Source: Ascidia mentula
Lineage: Eukaryota > Chordata > Ascidiacea > Phlebobranchia > Ascidiidae
Assembly: GCA_947561715.1 (NCBI GenBank)
Contig: OX387199.1
Location: 9,987,001-10,051,000 of the forward strand
Length of the DNA: 64,000 bases
Direction of reading: 5' to 3'
Shown here one piece after another: positions 1 through 11,942 of the stretch (position 1 is the first letter of the stretch; every line of letters begins with the position of its first letter). Position numbers and translations under genes: made by a program. The notes under the pieces were generated by a model. It searched no databases and had not been told where the DNA came from. It saw only the letters and a list, made by a program, of their open reading frames with translations.

Positions 1-446
1 TGGAACCCTTTATCTATAAACCCTGTAAATACCCCAATAGGCGCATCATCGGACATTACCGCGACATTGCACAAAATAATAACCAAATCACTGCCAGGTC
101 TATCAGCAACCCGTTTCTTACCTTTGACTCTAAATGCATCCTATCAAAACCTTTACTTTTACCCCAAATTTCATGACTTGCTTAAACTTACCCCTTACCA
201 CCCCAGCAATGACAACGAATCGATGGCATTGTGGTAAAGTTCGTCGTCGGCCTAAACAATCCCATCTTGCCAATTAACATCCTGGCAGCCCGTCGTAACC
301 ATGGCGGTTACGGCGCTGCAAACATTCCCCTCTACTCTGACCAATCACTTCTCTATTCTCTCAAACAATATTATCATCACCTCATTTTAAACTCCCCAAC
401 TACTCCGCAACTTTCCTTCATGCACCTCCTAATGAACGGGTAGATT
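1..446 (+). pseudogene. Broken partial coding frame of unknown family
   Basis: Frame 1 is open from the window edge to a TAA at 235-237 (78 codons). A second open frame, offset by one base, overlaps it from about 212 and runs to a TAG at 441-443, giving about 70 further codons. Residue composition (for example LNASYQNLYFYPKFHDLL in the first part and SLKQYYHHLILNSPTT in the second) looks protein-like across the switch, so this may be the 3' end of one coding region split by a frameshift. No family was recognised; a retroelement or host gene tail are both possible. Chance openness cannot be excluded for stretches of this length. Confidence 0.3.
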
Positions 447-547
447 TATTGTTGTTGTTTTCGTCTGAAGCTCACCTACCGGTAAATAAGCAACAAACTA
501 AGCTGGTGACTATGAGAATCAAATATTGAATTCTTATTTGCTTAGAT

Positions 548-960
548 CAGTGGTTCTCAAACTGTGGTACCCGTACCACTAGTGGTACGCGAGAGCTTTT
601 CAAGTGGTACGCGAATTAGTCTACTCTATACAATTTGCCGCACTTTGCAGAAGCCAAAACCGCTGCAAATACATGATGTCGGCTTTCTTTATTGTGTTTT
701 TGTGACGAAATAGTATCAACGTGAAAATGTTGCAGTGTTGAAGTAATTCCGACATCGTGTATTTAACTGTGCAACAATTTCACGTTGATACTACTGCGTT
801 ACAAATGCACAATAAAGAAATCCAAGCAACTGGTGATATTGGCTAAATTGTTATTCATTGGTGGTATGTCATAACAGTTATGGTATAGTAATACGGTGGT
901 ACGCAGTGTATTAAAAAACAAATGAGCGGTACGTGATTGGAAAAAGTTTGAGAAACACTG
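548..960. mobile_element. Non-autonomous hAT-like element
   Basis: The left end begins CAGTGGTTCTCAAACTGTGG. The right end, read on the other strand, begins CAGTGTTTCTCAAACTTTTT, giving imperfect terminal inverted repeats with the CAGNG start typical of hAT elements. The element is flanked by 8-bp direct repeats, GCTTAGAT at 540-547 and GCTTTGAT at 961-968 (7 of 8 match), the duplication length of hAT. At 413 bp with no coding frame it is a MITE-like derivative. The motif GTGGTACGCG recurs near the left end and a related GTGGTACGC lies near the right end. Confidence 0.85.
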
Positions 961-3803
961 GCTTTGATGATGGGCGCAGGAGTGTTCGAAATGTCTAATC
1001 TATTGAAACTCTATTAAGCTTATTTCAAACTCTGCTAATAAGTTATGTTAACCATTGTACTAATTCAGGTGATCACGCATTTGTTGTAACAAAACTTGCG
1101 GCATGTGTTCTTGTCATAACCGTCACGACCTGTTGCTAATATGATGACCCTTCGTTGTTAAGACAAACAAACCGATGCGACAAACAAACCGGGACAGGGT
1201 ATAGTGTTATTCAAACTAATTTTCGCGCATCACTGCGGTACTTCAGTTGACAAGAACGCTCCAATACGTTACAACCGTCAAGTAAACACGTTTATTGCCC
1301 TAAATCAGTAGTTCCCAATATTTAACTTTGCCGTCCTCTTTGAAATTCGCAACGGTTTCTGGCACCCCACATACATTACACAGTAAACCTCGGTTTACCT
1401 TCCCTTCATTCGCATGAAATTGTGTTGGGTTTCTCAACAAACAAACTCATTTAATAAATTTATTCATTCAAATCGAGAAATCCCACCTATAGTATACGTA
1501 AACGCAATGGTTTATTTTATTTCTGTAAACACAATCGTTTCGGCAAGAATTTTATGTTAGTTTTTAGGGATAACTGCGACTATAAGGATAAACTTTTTCA
1601 AAAGAATTCTTTACGAGGTCGCTCATAGTCTGTGGTTAATTGGCGATATCGTTCTTTTTCATCTCAAGATTTTTAACCGAAAGCTCAACGAAATAAAAAT
1701 AAAAATTAAAAATTTTTCGTCATGCGTATCTACAAACAGTTGCATGTAAGAAATAGCCATTTTTTGATGTCGATGCAGCCCTGTTTTCTTACGCCGAACT
1801 ATCAGTTTGCTGTTTACAGATTGATATTCATTTTAAGGACAGCGACACGTTCAACGACATATAACAAGATACCCATATGTATTTTTTTGCACTCATAGCT
1901 CGTATTTCATTTAAATGACTTTCAGTCCGACAAGGCCACATATGCTAAACAGTGTACGATCAACCGAAACGAATTCAGCTTATTTCAGACAAATTCTTGT
2001 TAATTGTCAAAAAAAATATATTTTCGTAGTTTTGAGACCACTGTCATTTCGGCGAAATGATTTTTTTTTGACGAAATATATTTCACGCAAGAAAGAACAC
2101 AACAAAGCCGTTAACCTGCGGTTAAGTTCATTTCATAGGTAAACATAGTGCATCATTGTTTGGCTTATTGGAAGTAATGACAGAGATTTTGTGGTGAAAA
2201 GATAGTAGGTCTGGCGGTTACATGGCTTTGGGGTGCGCTTTTACTGCCTTGTTGGCAGGGAAAGTCTATGAAACAAAACGCACTAAATCAATTAATAAAC
2301 GTGATCTCCTAATTCTCTAGGTCATTTTAGAAGTCCTGCAGAAGATAATAATATTTATGAATTTTTATCATTTGTAAGCATTGACAAAATCGCAACAGAT
2401 AAACTTTAGTGTCCATCTCCTGTGATTTTCCATGCGATCAAGAATTAATCGCCGCTGTAAAACCGCACGTTAAAGCCATCTTATTGCCAGACGTTTGTTG
2501 CCGTTAATTCCACACGTTTTTCTTCGCCAAAACGTAAAATTTCGTGCTATATACTTATATTCTACGACAATTTCTGCTTTGCCTAAACGTAAATTTTTTT
2601 CCGCAAAAAGGATTTTTCGCTGCTATACATGCGTTTTATTGACAAACTCATGTTTAAACCAATGCATTTTCAGCCAATCTTTTCCTACAGCATTGTGACA
2701 TCAGACCTATTGTTGACGCGAAGTCGGAACCACGACTGGGTGTCAAATATAGCTATTGCCTTTGTATTCTGTGTGAGAAAAGTTCGGCGGTTCGATAGAT
2801 CCCAAAAATTGTTGTCATATTTATTGTGTTTTATGTGAACAACTATATATTAGTCTCACTGGATTGAAAGTCATTTCAAAGTAATGCGAACTGTGAGTGC
2901 CCAAAAAACGCTACATTGTTTCTTAGTGCTCTTGGCTACATTTGAGGCGAGTTTTAAAAAAATGAACCAGGCTCACACTTTAAGCCGTACGACTTGTTAT
3001 TTACCATAGGCATATTTTTGCGTTACAGGCAAACGACGATTGTCTATTTCACTGCTTTTAGCTGGAAGTTGTCAGTTATGGAGATGGATAAGAAATTTTG
3101 TTGTGATAGTGTACCGGAAGGTTACTGAGGTAAAAATTCGTCGTTTCGGTATATTTTCCAAAGTTGTTGCTAATGAAACTGCGTGGTATGTGTACAGATA
3201 CGTATCAGTTGTACTGGACTAAAAGTCATGTAGTTGAAAAACGAAATATTCTCGGCACTGAACATTTTCAACTTTTGGTCAAACACATTGTCTGGAATGT
3301 GCACTTGCTTATATGCTACAAACATTTCGCTGCATTTCAACCGATCATGAAGTCATAGTATGCAGTTTGGGAGAAGCGTTATTGTGATATACAAAGAAAA
3401 ATGAATGTCAATGCCACTGTGAGGTATCAAAAATGAGTTTTTTCGTCATATTCCGCAGCAACATGTAATTTTTTGGGTATTTATGTGCAGTATTCCGTGA
3501 CGAAATCTAGGGAAAATTTGTTTTTATTTTGCTGAAATGAAAACGTTGTATTTTTATCAATGTATTGTAAGATCTTTAAATTTTTCTTGGGCGTTCTGTC
3601 CTAACAATTTATTTGTTTTGGCAAAGAAATGTTTGTAATATTCACCACGTGAAATGTATCTGTCGAGCATTGTATGATAGATGTTTTTCTTTCCTGCCAG
3701 AAAAATATATGCCTACCTATACTTACTCATGCATAAATAATTTTCCTTGAAAAAAATTGAATTTTGTTTTCATATTTGTCTCGTCTTGTTTAATACTGAG
3801 ACA
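961..3803. other. No recognised gene; AT-rich intergenic sequence
   Basis: Several open frames of 60-75 codons occur here (for example 1915-2142, 2495-2838, 3040-3358), but none has a recognisable motif, consistent splice sites or a homologue I know. A stretch near 1306 (CAGTAGTTCCCAATATTT) resembles the end of a decayed hAT-like element, but no partner end or target duplication was found. Confidence 0.4.
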
Positions 3804-4537
3804 GTGTACGCCAGGGTTGCCAGGGTGGCGGTATTCCCGCCCAATTGGGCTGGTTTTCAACATCGAGTTGCGGGTTATTTTTACGAGTTGCGGGTTGCGG
3901 TTTATTGGGCGGGTTCGCCAATGACATTTTCAACCCCTATAATCACGCATTCTGGCACTAATGTCTCATACCAACAGTAAACCAATGCGTTCATTTCCCG
4001 ACAAACGAAACAATCGTACGGCGCAGAGAGTAATAATGCGTTCAGAGAAACACGCAGTGGGTGGGTGGGTTCGACAGAAACTTGAACCATGCAACTGGAG
4101 TTGTTTTTGCAAAGCAGCAATGGTGCGGAGAAAATGTTATTTTTGCAAACAAATTTAAAAAATATAGTAACCAATGAACTGAGGATTACTTGAGGAAACA
4201 ATGCAGTCAAGAGGACTTTCGTAGTGTTTAAATTTTGCCATAATGCTTACAGCTTCCACGTTTGATCGCTTTACGCACGCGTATGACGAAACTACGACAT
4301 ACAGATGTACGAGATTTTGTAGTTGTAAAAATACATGTTTTAATTGATTGCGTTTTTTAAAGTTGTTAGTTTCAGTTATATTATGACCCAAATTCATCGA
4401 ATATTGCAATGTTTTTGCTATGTATTAATGCTCCTTGCAATTGAAGAAAACGTAATAGGTAGCGCCATGGTCAGAAACAAATGTGAAAAAACGTAACCGC
4501 TGTAGGTTACAGCTACCGAGTGCGACAATTCACTAAC

Positions 4538-6854
4538 GGTAGATGCTAAAGAACCACCCCACAGCTAGGTCGGCAATTGTGATCATAGAAATCGTGCAAA
4601 TATGTGGCACATCGGTTTCGGTAAAGAGTAAACAAACACCTGTCAAATTATTTTGGTAGCATTATTTAAATCCCAATTAATTTGAAAACATTTACCGAAC
4701 CAGCATTTAATGCCGAAATAACACTAGTACCTTGCAGGCCTCACGTGGGGATATCACAGCATAGTATACTCTTTATGCTATGGTCACAGAATGAACGGCG
4801 GGTAAGTAATCACGTATACAAGGTCTTTTTTGTAGCGTGCGATTGCGTTTGTGTAATTTTAACGATTTGCATTATCCTATAATAAAAATAATTTGTTTAA
4901 CTGTACGTTGTGAGTTTTCTTTATTTGTTAATTTAGAAAAGTTAAGATAAACACTTTTTTTACACTATAAGTTTGGACATCTAATACTATGATTCTAACA
5001 CATGTGGTGTTAGTGTCCGATAATACCCCTGACTGCAAAGGTGTCTTTCCTACTAATATAGCGTAGTAAGCTATTGGTTTATAAATACTAATCAACTTTG
5101 TTTCTGTTTCAGAGTCAGATAGAAATAGAACAAAATGTGAGTGTATATTCTTTCCTACTAATGGTGTAGTAATCCATTTCCTTTTGTTTCTAGAAAGATG
5201 CAAAAAGACTTGCAAGTATAGAATGTGTATTTCGCAGTATGCACACACCATGAACTTTGCATCCGTAAGCAATACTGTTAAACATACTAAACTGTGTTAA
5301 TGTTGTTGATAATAAGCCAGGAATTTTCAGAAAATATGCAGAAGTATGTCAAATAATTTCCTGGACTAATGTTTTCTATATTTTGTAGGAGGATGATCAG
5401 ACCGCTGTAAGTGCAACAAACATTCTGTGAAGTTTTTGTGCTATTTATTGGAAAAGTTCTCTTTTTATTGGAAAAAATACATACATTTTTTTTATTGTTT
5501 TACAGAAAAAAATCATCAATAAATAAGATATGATTTACTTATGGGTTGTGATTTGCAAGTATTAAACAAGATGTTAGTATTAATTAGTCGATGTTTGCAC
5601 AGAATTTCCAACCATGGCTTAGGGAGCCATCCTGCATGTGGTTGTTGGGCATTTTTGGTAACCCAGAACCTTCGCCATGGCCATATCAAACTGGGTATTT
5701 CATAAACTGTTCACATAATTGCATTTAAAAGCGAACAGGCTAATTGGCAACCACACAAAGTGTTCAGGTACATCACAATGTAATGACCTAACGGTCAACC
5801 ACATTCATACATAAGGGAATTTCAATTTTGTCATGAACCTCATCCCTGTGCACAACATTGAGCCTTTTCAGACTCTTTTGGTTGGTTGACCACACTTGTG
5901 TTCAATAGGCCACTGCCCTAGCACAATAATCAATGTATTTATAAAATAAAATTGTATTTACACTGAACAAACAAAGTATTTATCGTCCTTCGCATATTGT
6001 GGTGAATAATCAACACACTTTTATGTGAAACCATTGTTTGCATCGAGTGCATTCAATCCAAACAACTTCTGAAGAGTCAACACCTTCATCTTTGCATGAT
6101 TTACAAATGTCTTTGTTGCATTATCAAGACATTTGCCAGCAATAAAGTTTAGGGTTTGCAATCTGTACCTTTAAACAAAACCATTTTGTTGTAAGATCAA
6201 TAGGTTGTGGAAATCCAGCAGCCTTAACATCAAAAAGATTGAAAAAATTATCTCATTATTATTTAGTATTCCAAACTTGTACACACTTCCCCAATGACAT
6301 GACCTGAATGATCGTCATCCCTTGGTAAGCGAATGCTGCAAGCCAGTTCTTTCACCAACCATACATTATTGATCATCTTGCTCTTGATAATTTCATCTCT
6401 GATGGATGACTATAAAGAAGGAATATGGATTAGTGCATATAAGTTTTATTGTTTAAACACATTTTATTGTTTCACAATGCAACATTGTTACAAAACCTCA
6501 TTGAAAAAACACATGATTCTTACAAATTGAAACATGACTCTTACAAATTGCGATTGAAATATAAACCACACAAACGCAATCGCACGCTACAAAAAAGACC
6601 TTGTATACGTGATTACTTACCCGCCGTTCATTATGTGATATCCCCACATGAGGCCTGCAAGGTACTAGTGTTATTTCGGCATTAGATGCTGGTTCAGTAA
6701 ATGTTTTCAAATTACTTGAGATTTAAATAATGCTACCAAAATAATTTGACAAGTGTTTGTTTATTCTTTACCGAAACCGATGTGCCACATATTTGCACGA
6801 TTTCTATGATCACAATTGCCGACCTAGCTGTGGGGTGGTTCTTTAGCATCTACC
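4538..6854. mobile_element. Long-TIR DNA transposon, Mutator/Merlin-like, nested
   Basis: Both ends start GGTAGATGCTAAAGAACCAC and form inverted repeats of about 320 bp (4538 to about 4855 and about 6535 to 6854). Perfect 9-bp target duplications TTCACTAAC lie at 4529-4537 and 6855-6863. Long TIRs starting GG with a 9-bp duplication fit Mutator-like elements best; Merlin-like is an alternative. The left TIR carries an extra stretch of roughly 30 nt near 4758-4788 that the right TIR lacks, bounded by repeated TCACAG. The interior (4860-6530) contains degenerate coding sequence, including a PHD-finger remnant, but no transposase that I could recognise. A shorter relative lies at 13710-13980. 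Confidence 0.75.
5961..6396 (-). pseudogene. Decayed PHD-finger gene inside the nested transposon
   Basis: Read on the minus strand, a frame near 6396-6270 gives NNVWLVKELACSIRLPRDDD, and a separate one near 6225-6165 gives FDVKAAGFPQPIDLTTKW, probably separate exons. At 6114-6010 it gives a PHD-finger core with KDICKSCKDEG, then WIECTRCKQWFH and a following Cys: the CxxC, WxxCxxC and WFH pattern that binds two zinc ions. The frame then stops at 6010-6012. One missing base would restore the expected continuation (VDYSPQYAKDDKYFVC) down to 5961, so this copy is broken. PHD fingers read histone tails; here it could belong to a transposon accessory protein or to a captured host gene. The parent gene was not identified. 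Confidence 0.5.
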
Positions 6855-7277
6855 TTCACTAACAGTTGTCGATTTCAAGCTAAGTCAGAGTAAAATTGGG
6901 CTGGTTTTGGGCTTGTTTCAGAAATTTCTTGTTTGGGCGGTTTTTGGGCTAGTTTTGACAAGGCGTTGGGCGGTTTTTGAAAATTTTACCTGGCAACACT
7001 GGTGTACGCTGTTCAGACGCTAAAGCATAGGCAGCAAAGAAAGCTTGTGTTCTGTGTGAAATCAACATTCACCGAAATTACAAACTTTCCAATCTGGCAT
7101 GCAAACTATGGGCAATGTTTTTCATATGTTGGTGTATTTTTTATGTGCAGAAGATTTATCTGACAGGCCTAGGCCTACTATGCAATGTTAAAAAAGGTCT
7201 TGCATGAAAGATTTACCTTTTTGCACACAATTTGTAAATTCGTTAGCAATCAGCACAAAAAATAAACTAATAAATAC

Positions 7278-7446
7278 ATCATGAGGTTTTTAGGCTTGGC
7301 AGCCCAGGCAATGCAGCCTAGCTGGATCAGCCACTTTTTCCTGATAATTAGAAGCGAGATATGAAAAATCAAGCTCCCGGTGATGTTTGAACTCACGACC
7401 CTGGGCTAACCAGGCCCAACGCTCTACCAACTGAGCTACAGAAGCT
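7278..7446 (-). mobile_element. tRNA-derived SINE
   Basis: On the minus strand, 7445-7372 forms a tRNA-like head. Its A box is TAGCTCAGTTGGTAGAGC and its B box region GAGTTCAAACATCAC. The acceptor stem pairs (with G-U wobbles) between GCTTCTG and CGGGAGC, and a 7-nt anticodon loop CTGGTTA would read GGT (threonine-type). One extra base between the D-arm and the anticodon stem, plus an attached body of about 90 bp (7278-7371), argue for a SINE over a functional tRNA. The body is shared with the copy at 7534-7626. Confidence 0.7.
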
Positions 7447-7533
7447 CAGTGGTTTCAGGGGGTATACTGTGGCCAAGGTACACTGGTGCGCAAGCGCACA
7501 ACTTGCCAAGCAACCTTCACATTACATGTATGT

Positions 7534-7626
7534 GATTTTTCAAATCTCGCTCCGACTTGTCAGGAAAAAGTGGCTGATCCAGCTAGGCTGCATTGCCTGG
7601 GCTGCCAAGCCTGAAAACCTCATGAT
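7534..7626 (+). repeat. SINE body, inverted relative to 7278-7446
   Basis: This stretch matches the reverse complement of 7278-7371, including GGAAAAAGTGGCTGATCCAG and GGGCTGCCAAGCCT. No A/B box tRNA head was seen upstream, so it is a 5'-truncated or headless relative. The two copies face each other and could form a hairpin in RNA or single-stranded DNA. Confidence 0.7.
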
Positions 7627-8060
7627 CGCCAAGCAAGGACCTGCGCAGTTGGGCGATCCCGCCTATCATGCCATTGCATGTAATATTACTGCGCTAATAA
7701 ATACATTTTATACATGCAAACCTTTCGCTTAGTGAATGTTCATTTTGCAGCCAAACCCAACATTTTTCCTGTAACAATGTATTAAAATTTTGAAAATGTG
7801 CAGTGAGAATAAATCCATGTTTGCTTTACGTCATCCTTGAAATCAAACCAAGAATTTCCTGTATTTTTTATTTCTTTGGTGTCAGAGTTATATGATTGCA
7901 TCTTATTAAATTTATATGTGTTGACTCAAGTTATGGCACAATGTAATATTTGTCTCCTTTTTAAATGGTGTTTGATGCAAAATTTGTTATCAAATAGGTT
8001 TTGTAGGTGTGAAGTATATCTGGCTGCGTAATTCAAAGAATTATCAAAGTAGTAAACAAT

Positions 8061-11000
8061 ATGGACGAAACATCAATACGGAAACGTAATGTTGAGCAAC
8101 CAAGTGACAAGGAGGTAAACAAACTTTTCACTTGTCGTGACATATTCACAAAAATGTACTATAGCAGTGATGTTCAACCGGTGTTCTGCGGAACACCAGT
8201 GTTTCGTGAGAGATCGCCAGGTGTTCCGCAAGAAATTTATTAGTTTTACTGATGTTCCGTGGAACACGGGTCAGAAATCACTTGTTCACACAAAGGGCGT
8301 AAATAGTTTTATGAAAATTATCCACTATCACCAGTTTGAATGTTCCATCGTGAATTGCTTCATTTAATTTTGTGTAACAATAAGACTCGTTTTGTAATAA
8401 TAATAATGTAATTACGCGAGCCTGTTGCTGGTTTAGTATAATGCCGCAATACTTCCAACAGTTTGGTGTTCCGCAAGATTATTTTCATAAAAAAGTGTTT
8501 CGTGGCTCAAAAAGGTTGAAAAATACTGTACTATAGGACTTTGATATTCTCACTGATTCAAGTCAAACAAAAACAGAACTACCAACAGTACCACCGAAAG
8601 ATCAAACACCTGAGTTTATGAAAGAGGCATTGAAGGTCAAAAACTTTGTTGTTTTTAATACATATGTACTTCACTTAAATGTAATGTTTTATTTGCTGTG
8701 ATCTATAACTCTGTGTAAGTTTGTCTTTTCACAACTGGTTCTATTTCAGGACCTTCCCCCAAAGTGGAAAAATTGGTGGGTAAGAGGCCTTTTTACTGCT
8801 GTGATGTTTGGCTTTTTTGCCATTCTTATCTACATTGGTCCAATTGCATTTGTGCTCAGTGTAAGTTTTGTATTCATTCTGTTTTTTCAAAAAATTGACA
8901 TAATTGCCTACCAAAATTTTTTTCTTTTCCAAAGATCATTCTCTGTCAAGTTAAGTGTTTTCATGAGATTATCACTATTGGACACCAGGTATATTTGTTT
9001 TATTGGTGTCATGATTTTAATAATAAAGTTTTAATGTGAATTGCCTGTTCAGGTTTATAAGTCATATGATCTGCCATGGTTTCGAACTTTGAGTTGGTAT
9101 TTTCTGATATGTTCCAACTACTTTTTTTATGGAGAGACATTGGTGGAGCATTTTGCTGCACTTATACAAAGTGAGGTAAAATACAAACAAGTTTACATAT
9201 GTTTACTGCATTGGAGTTGTATAAGTATTGAATGAACGTTTTACAGCGGTACTAGTAAGCGTGTTATCCAGTGGTGGATTAAAAAAATGACTGCAACTGA
9301 TGTTGTTAATGAAATGTATTTATCTTTCAGGTTTATCTAAGTTTTCTGGCCAGATACCATAGAATGATTTCTTATATGGGTTATTTACTTGGTTTTATGA
9401 TGTTTGTACTAAGCCTGGTGAAGAAACGTTACCGCCTTCAATTCTTTATGGTAATGAGTATAACTATCTTTAGTTTTACCTCCTGACTATAACAAAAAGC
9501 AATGTTTAGCATCATTATTACCAAAGATAATTTAGTTATTTGAATTCTTATTTCCCTATGCTTATATATCTCTTCGTAAATGTACAATGGACTGTCTGAT
9601 AAAGCTTATAGAATGCAAGGCAATCACAATAATAATGTTAATAAAAAAAGTTGTTTTTAATTAGGTTATTCGATACACTATGTATACACAATCACTGTGT
9701 TTCATAAGATGTGTTTTAGTTTGGATGGACCCATGTTACACTTCTTATTATTGTCACACAATCTCATTTGCTCATACAAAACATGTTGGAAGGTTTAATC
9801 TGGCTTATAGTTCCCGTCTCCATGGTTATTTGCAACGACATTATGGCTTACATTTGTGGCTTCTTCTTTGGAAGAACCCCTTTGATTAAGGTAGCATTTC
9901 TTACATTATGCAAATATAATTACTCTTGAATCGTGACTGTCAAGTATGTTTGTGTAATTGTCTTCCAGCTTTCACCAAAGAAAACATGGGAAGGGTTCAT
10001 TGGTGGAGCAATTTTTACTGTTATCTTTGGATGGTTTGTAAGTATTGCTGTAATTGGTTTTAGATTACACATAAGGCTATTTTATCAAATGTTAACTTTG
10101 TGCATACGCATTGTTCTTGCAGTTCTCTGGTTTTTTGGCCCAGTTCCCATACCTTACATGTCCAAGCGATGTTTCAACAAGTTTGAATGTTGACATTGAC
10201 TGTCAACCATTGACAACCTTCATATTGCAAGAATATGAGGTTCCATTGTTTATCAGAGTACTCCTGAAAATGGTTGGTATTACATCAAAGCTTTAATGCT
10301 GCTCTTACGTTGATTTACATTGGATTTGTCATTGTATGGACTATTATTTATATGGACTACTTTTATTGTTATAAATGTTATAAAGAGTATATTAACTTCC
10401 AAGCAGTAATAGTAAGTGGTCAAGGCCAATTTATCTTGCATATGTTTAGGTATTCTTGGATCGAGCAACCGTTCAAATGTATCCTTTTCAACTTCATTGC
10501 CTAAGCTTTTCCATCTTTAGTTCATCTATTGCTCCATTTGGGGGTTTCTTTGCCAGCGGCTTCAAGAGGGCTTTCAAAATTAAGGTAAGCAACCACAGAG
10601 GACTTGGAATATTAATATTTTAATGAAGATGAAAATATTGATTTCTTAGCATTGTTCATGATAAAGAAATACTTTCAGCAATGACATGATAAGCATAGTG
10701 ATGGTGCAATCAATAAAATTACAATTAAGTTGGAATTATTTTTTAAATTGTATGTACAGGATTTTGGTGACATAATTCCTGGACATGGTGGACTTATGGA
10801 CCGGTTTGATTGTCAATATTTGATGGCGACTTTTGTCAATGTTTACCTTTCCACCTTTATCAAGTAGGTAACACTCATACATAAAGAGCTTGTATTATTT
10901 GTTATTCCACAGTCATGAACTTAACATGCTTGTAAACAATTAACAAATGGTTTATTCACAAAGTGAGAAAATAATTTTGTTCTTTGTTTTTCATGATATG

Positions 11001-11942
11001 TAAATTACAATCAGCCGTCTCAATACATTGTGATTTAGATGTTAGTATTTTAGTATTTAACCTGTATGTGATTGACTCTAATGACACTTTGCATTTTCCA
11101 CATATATGTATTAGGGTATATATTTGGGTTAATTAACCTGCTGAAAGTACATGTTTGCTATAAATTTTGTATTGTGTATTTTCAGAACCCAGGCGAGCCT
11201 GTCAATCAAATTTATTACACTTTTATAATTAAATTCACATACCTTAATAAGTTGCAGCGCGCATTATATTGTTGATCATTTGCTACTCTATCATGGGCTT
11301 ACCAAATTACTTCTCGAGCGATTACGTCATTTGTTATGCAGGAAGTGTGTTAGCTTGCAATCAATGCAGGAACACTGTATTTTGACATAGTCTTTTAAAT
11401 ATTAGTTCAAAGCGAATGCATTTACCTCTGTTCCACAATTTTGGTTTTGTTGCGCAGTATTTTTGCAAACCAGTGGTAATATGCCAAAGCGACATCCCAC
11501 TTTTTTTCTTCAGAATTCCCTCACCAAAGAAGCTCTTTCCTATTATTGCTGCCATGAATCCCAAGGAACAACTGGCACTCTTTACCGAATTAAAAGATTA
11601 TCTTACAAGCAAGGTTTGTCATCAATACACATGGGAGTTGTAACCATGCGGTATTAGGTATCAGCGCATGGATAAGAATTAAAACTTAAACGAGTTACAT
11701 TTGGTGCGGTTAACATTTACGTAAAAAAAAAACCTGAAAATAAGGTTTGTATTTTTTTTTGTAACGTGAAATTAACCGCACTTTCGCACCCCTCGAAGAA
11801 TGTGTCAAATAGCTGAGGGGCGTGTTCGGACACCAAAACACCCCCATATATCCGTCACTGAAAGTGTACACTACTTACATAAATCTACATTAACCACCGT
11901 AGCACAGAATCTTTTTGTTCCTTGTAGGGTATTTTAAAGTAA
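8061..11942 (+). CDS. CDS2: Phosphatidate cytidylyltransferase (CDP-diacylglycerol synthase)
   Basis: This integral ER/inner-membrane enzyme makes CDP-diacylglycerol from phosphatidic acid and CTP, the precursor of phosphatidylinositol and cardiolipin. Thirteen exons were joined by GT-AG sites with continuous frame: 8061-8114, 8537-8635, 8750-8860, 8935-8988, 9053-9175, 9331-9450, 9720-9890, 9969-10037, 10123-10272, 10450-10584, 10760-10863, 11514-11613, 11928-11942. The product is about 434 residues (human CDS2 is about 445). Visible family blocks are [38 protein letters not shown] (residues 245-257) and the family signature [20 protein letters not shown] followed by GLMDR (residues 353-377). 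Hydrophobic segments occur throughout. The last exon encodes only GILK before TAA. All signature residues are present, so the gene looks functional. CDS1 versus CDS2 orthology is not resolvable by eye. Confidence 0.96.
8165..8528. mobile_element. hAT-like MITE in intron 1 of the CDS gene
   Basis: Termini CAGTGATGTTCAACC and, on the other strand, CAGTATTTTTCAACC form imperfect inverted repeats. Perfect 8-bp duplications TACTATAG lie at 8157-8164 and 8529-8536. Subterminal GTGTTCCGC/GGAACACC motifs repeat. There is no coding frame. The right-hand duplication ends in the AG used as the splice acceptor of exon 2 (exon starts 8537). Confidence 0.88.

Larger units (their letters stand above)
3812..7001. 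mobile_element. hAT-like element interrupted by a second transposon
   Basis: Ends: CAGGGTTGCCAGG on the left and, on the opposite strand, CAGTGTTGCCAGG on the right (12 of 13 match). Perfect 8-bp target duplications GTGTACGC lie at 3804-3811 and 7002-7009. Repeated GGGCGG/GGGCTGG motifs fill both subterminal regions. Removing the nested element (4538-6854 plus one 9-bp duplication) leaves roughly 860 bp of outer element with no transposase frame, so it is non-autonomous. The intact duplication suggests a fairly recent insertion, followed by the nested one. Confidence 0.8.

Noticed and set aside
7372..7445. Functional tRNA-Thr(GGT) on the minus strand
   Set aside because: An extra base before the anticodon stem, a mismatch in the T stem and a SINE body attached to its 3' side fit a SINE head better.
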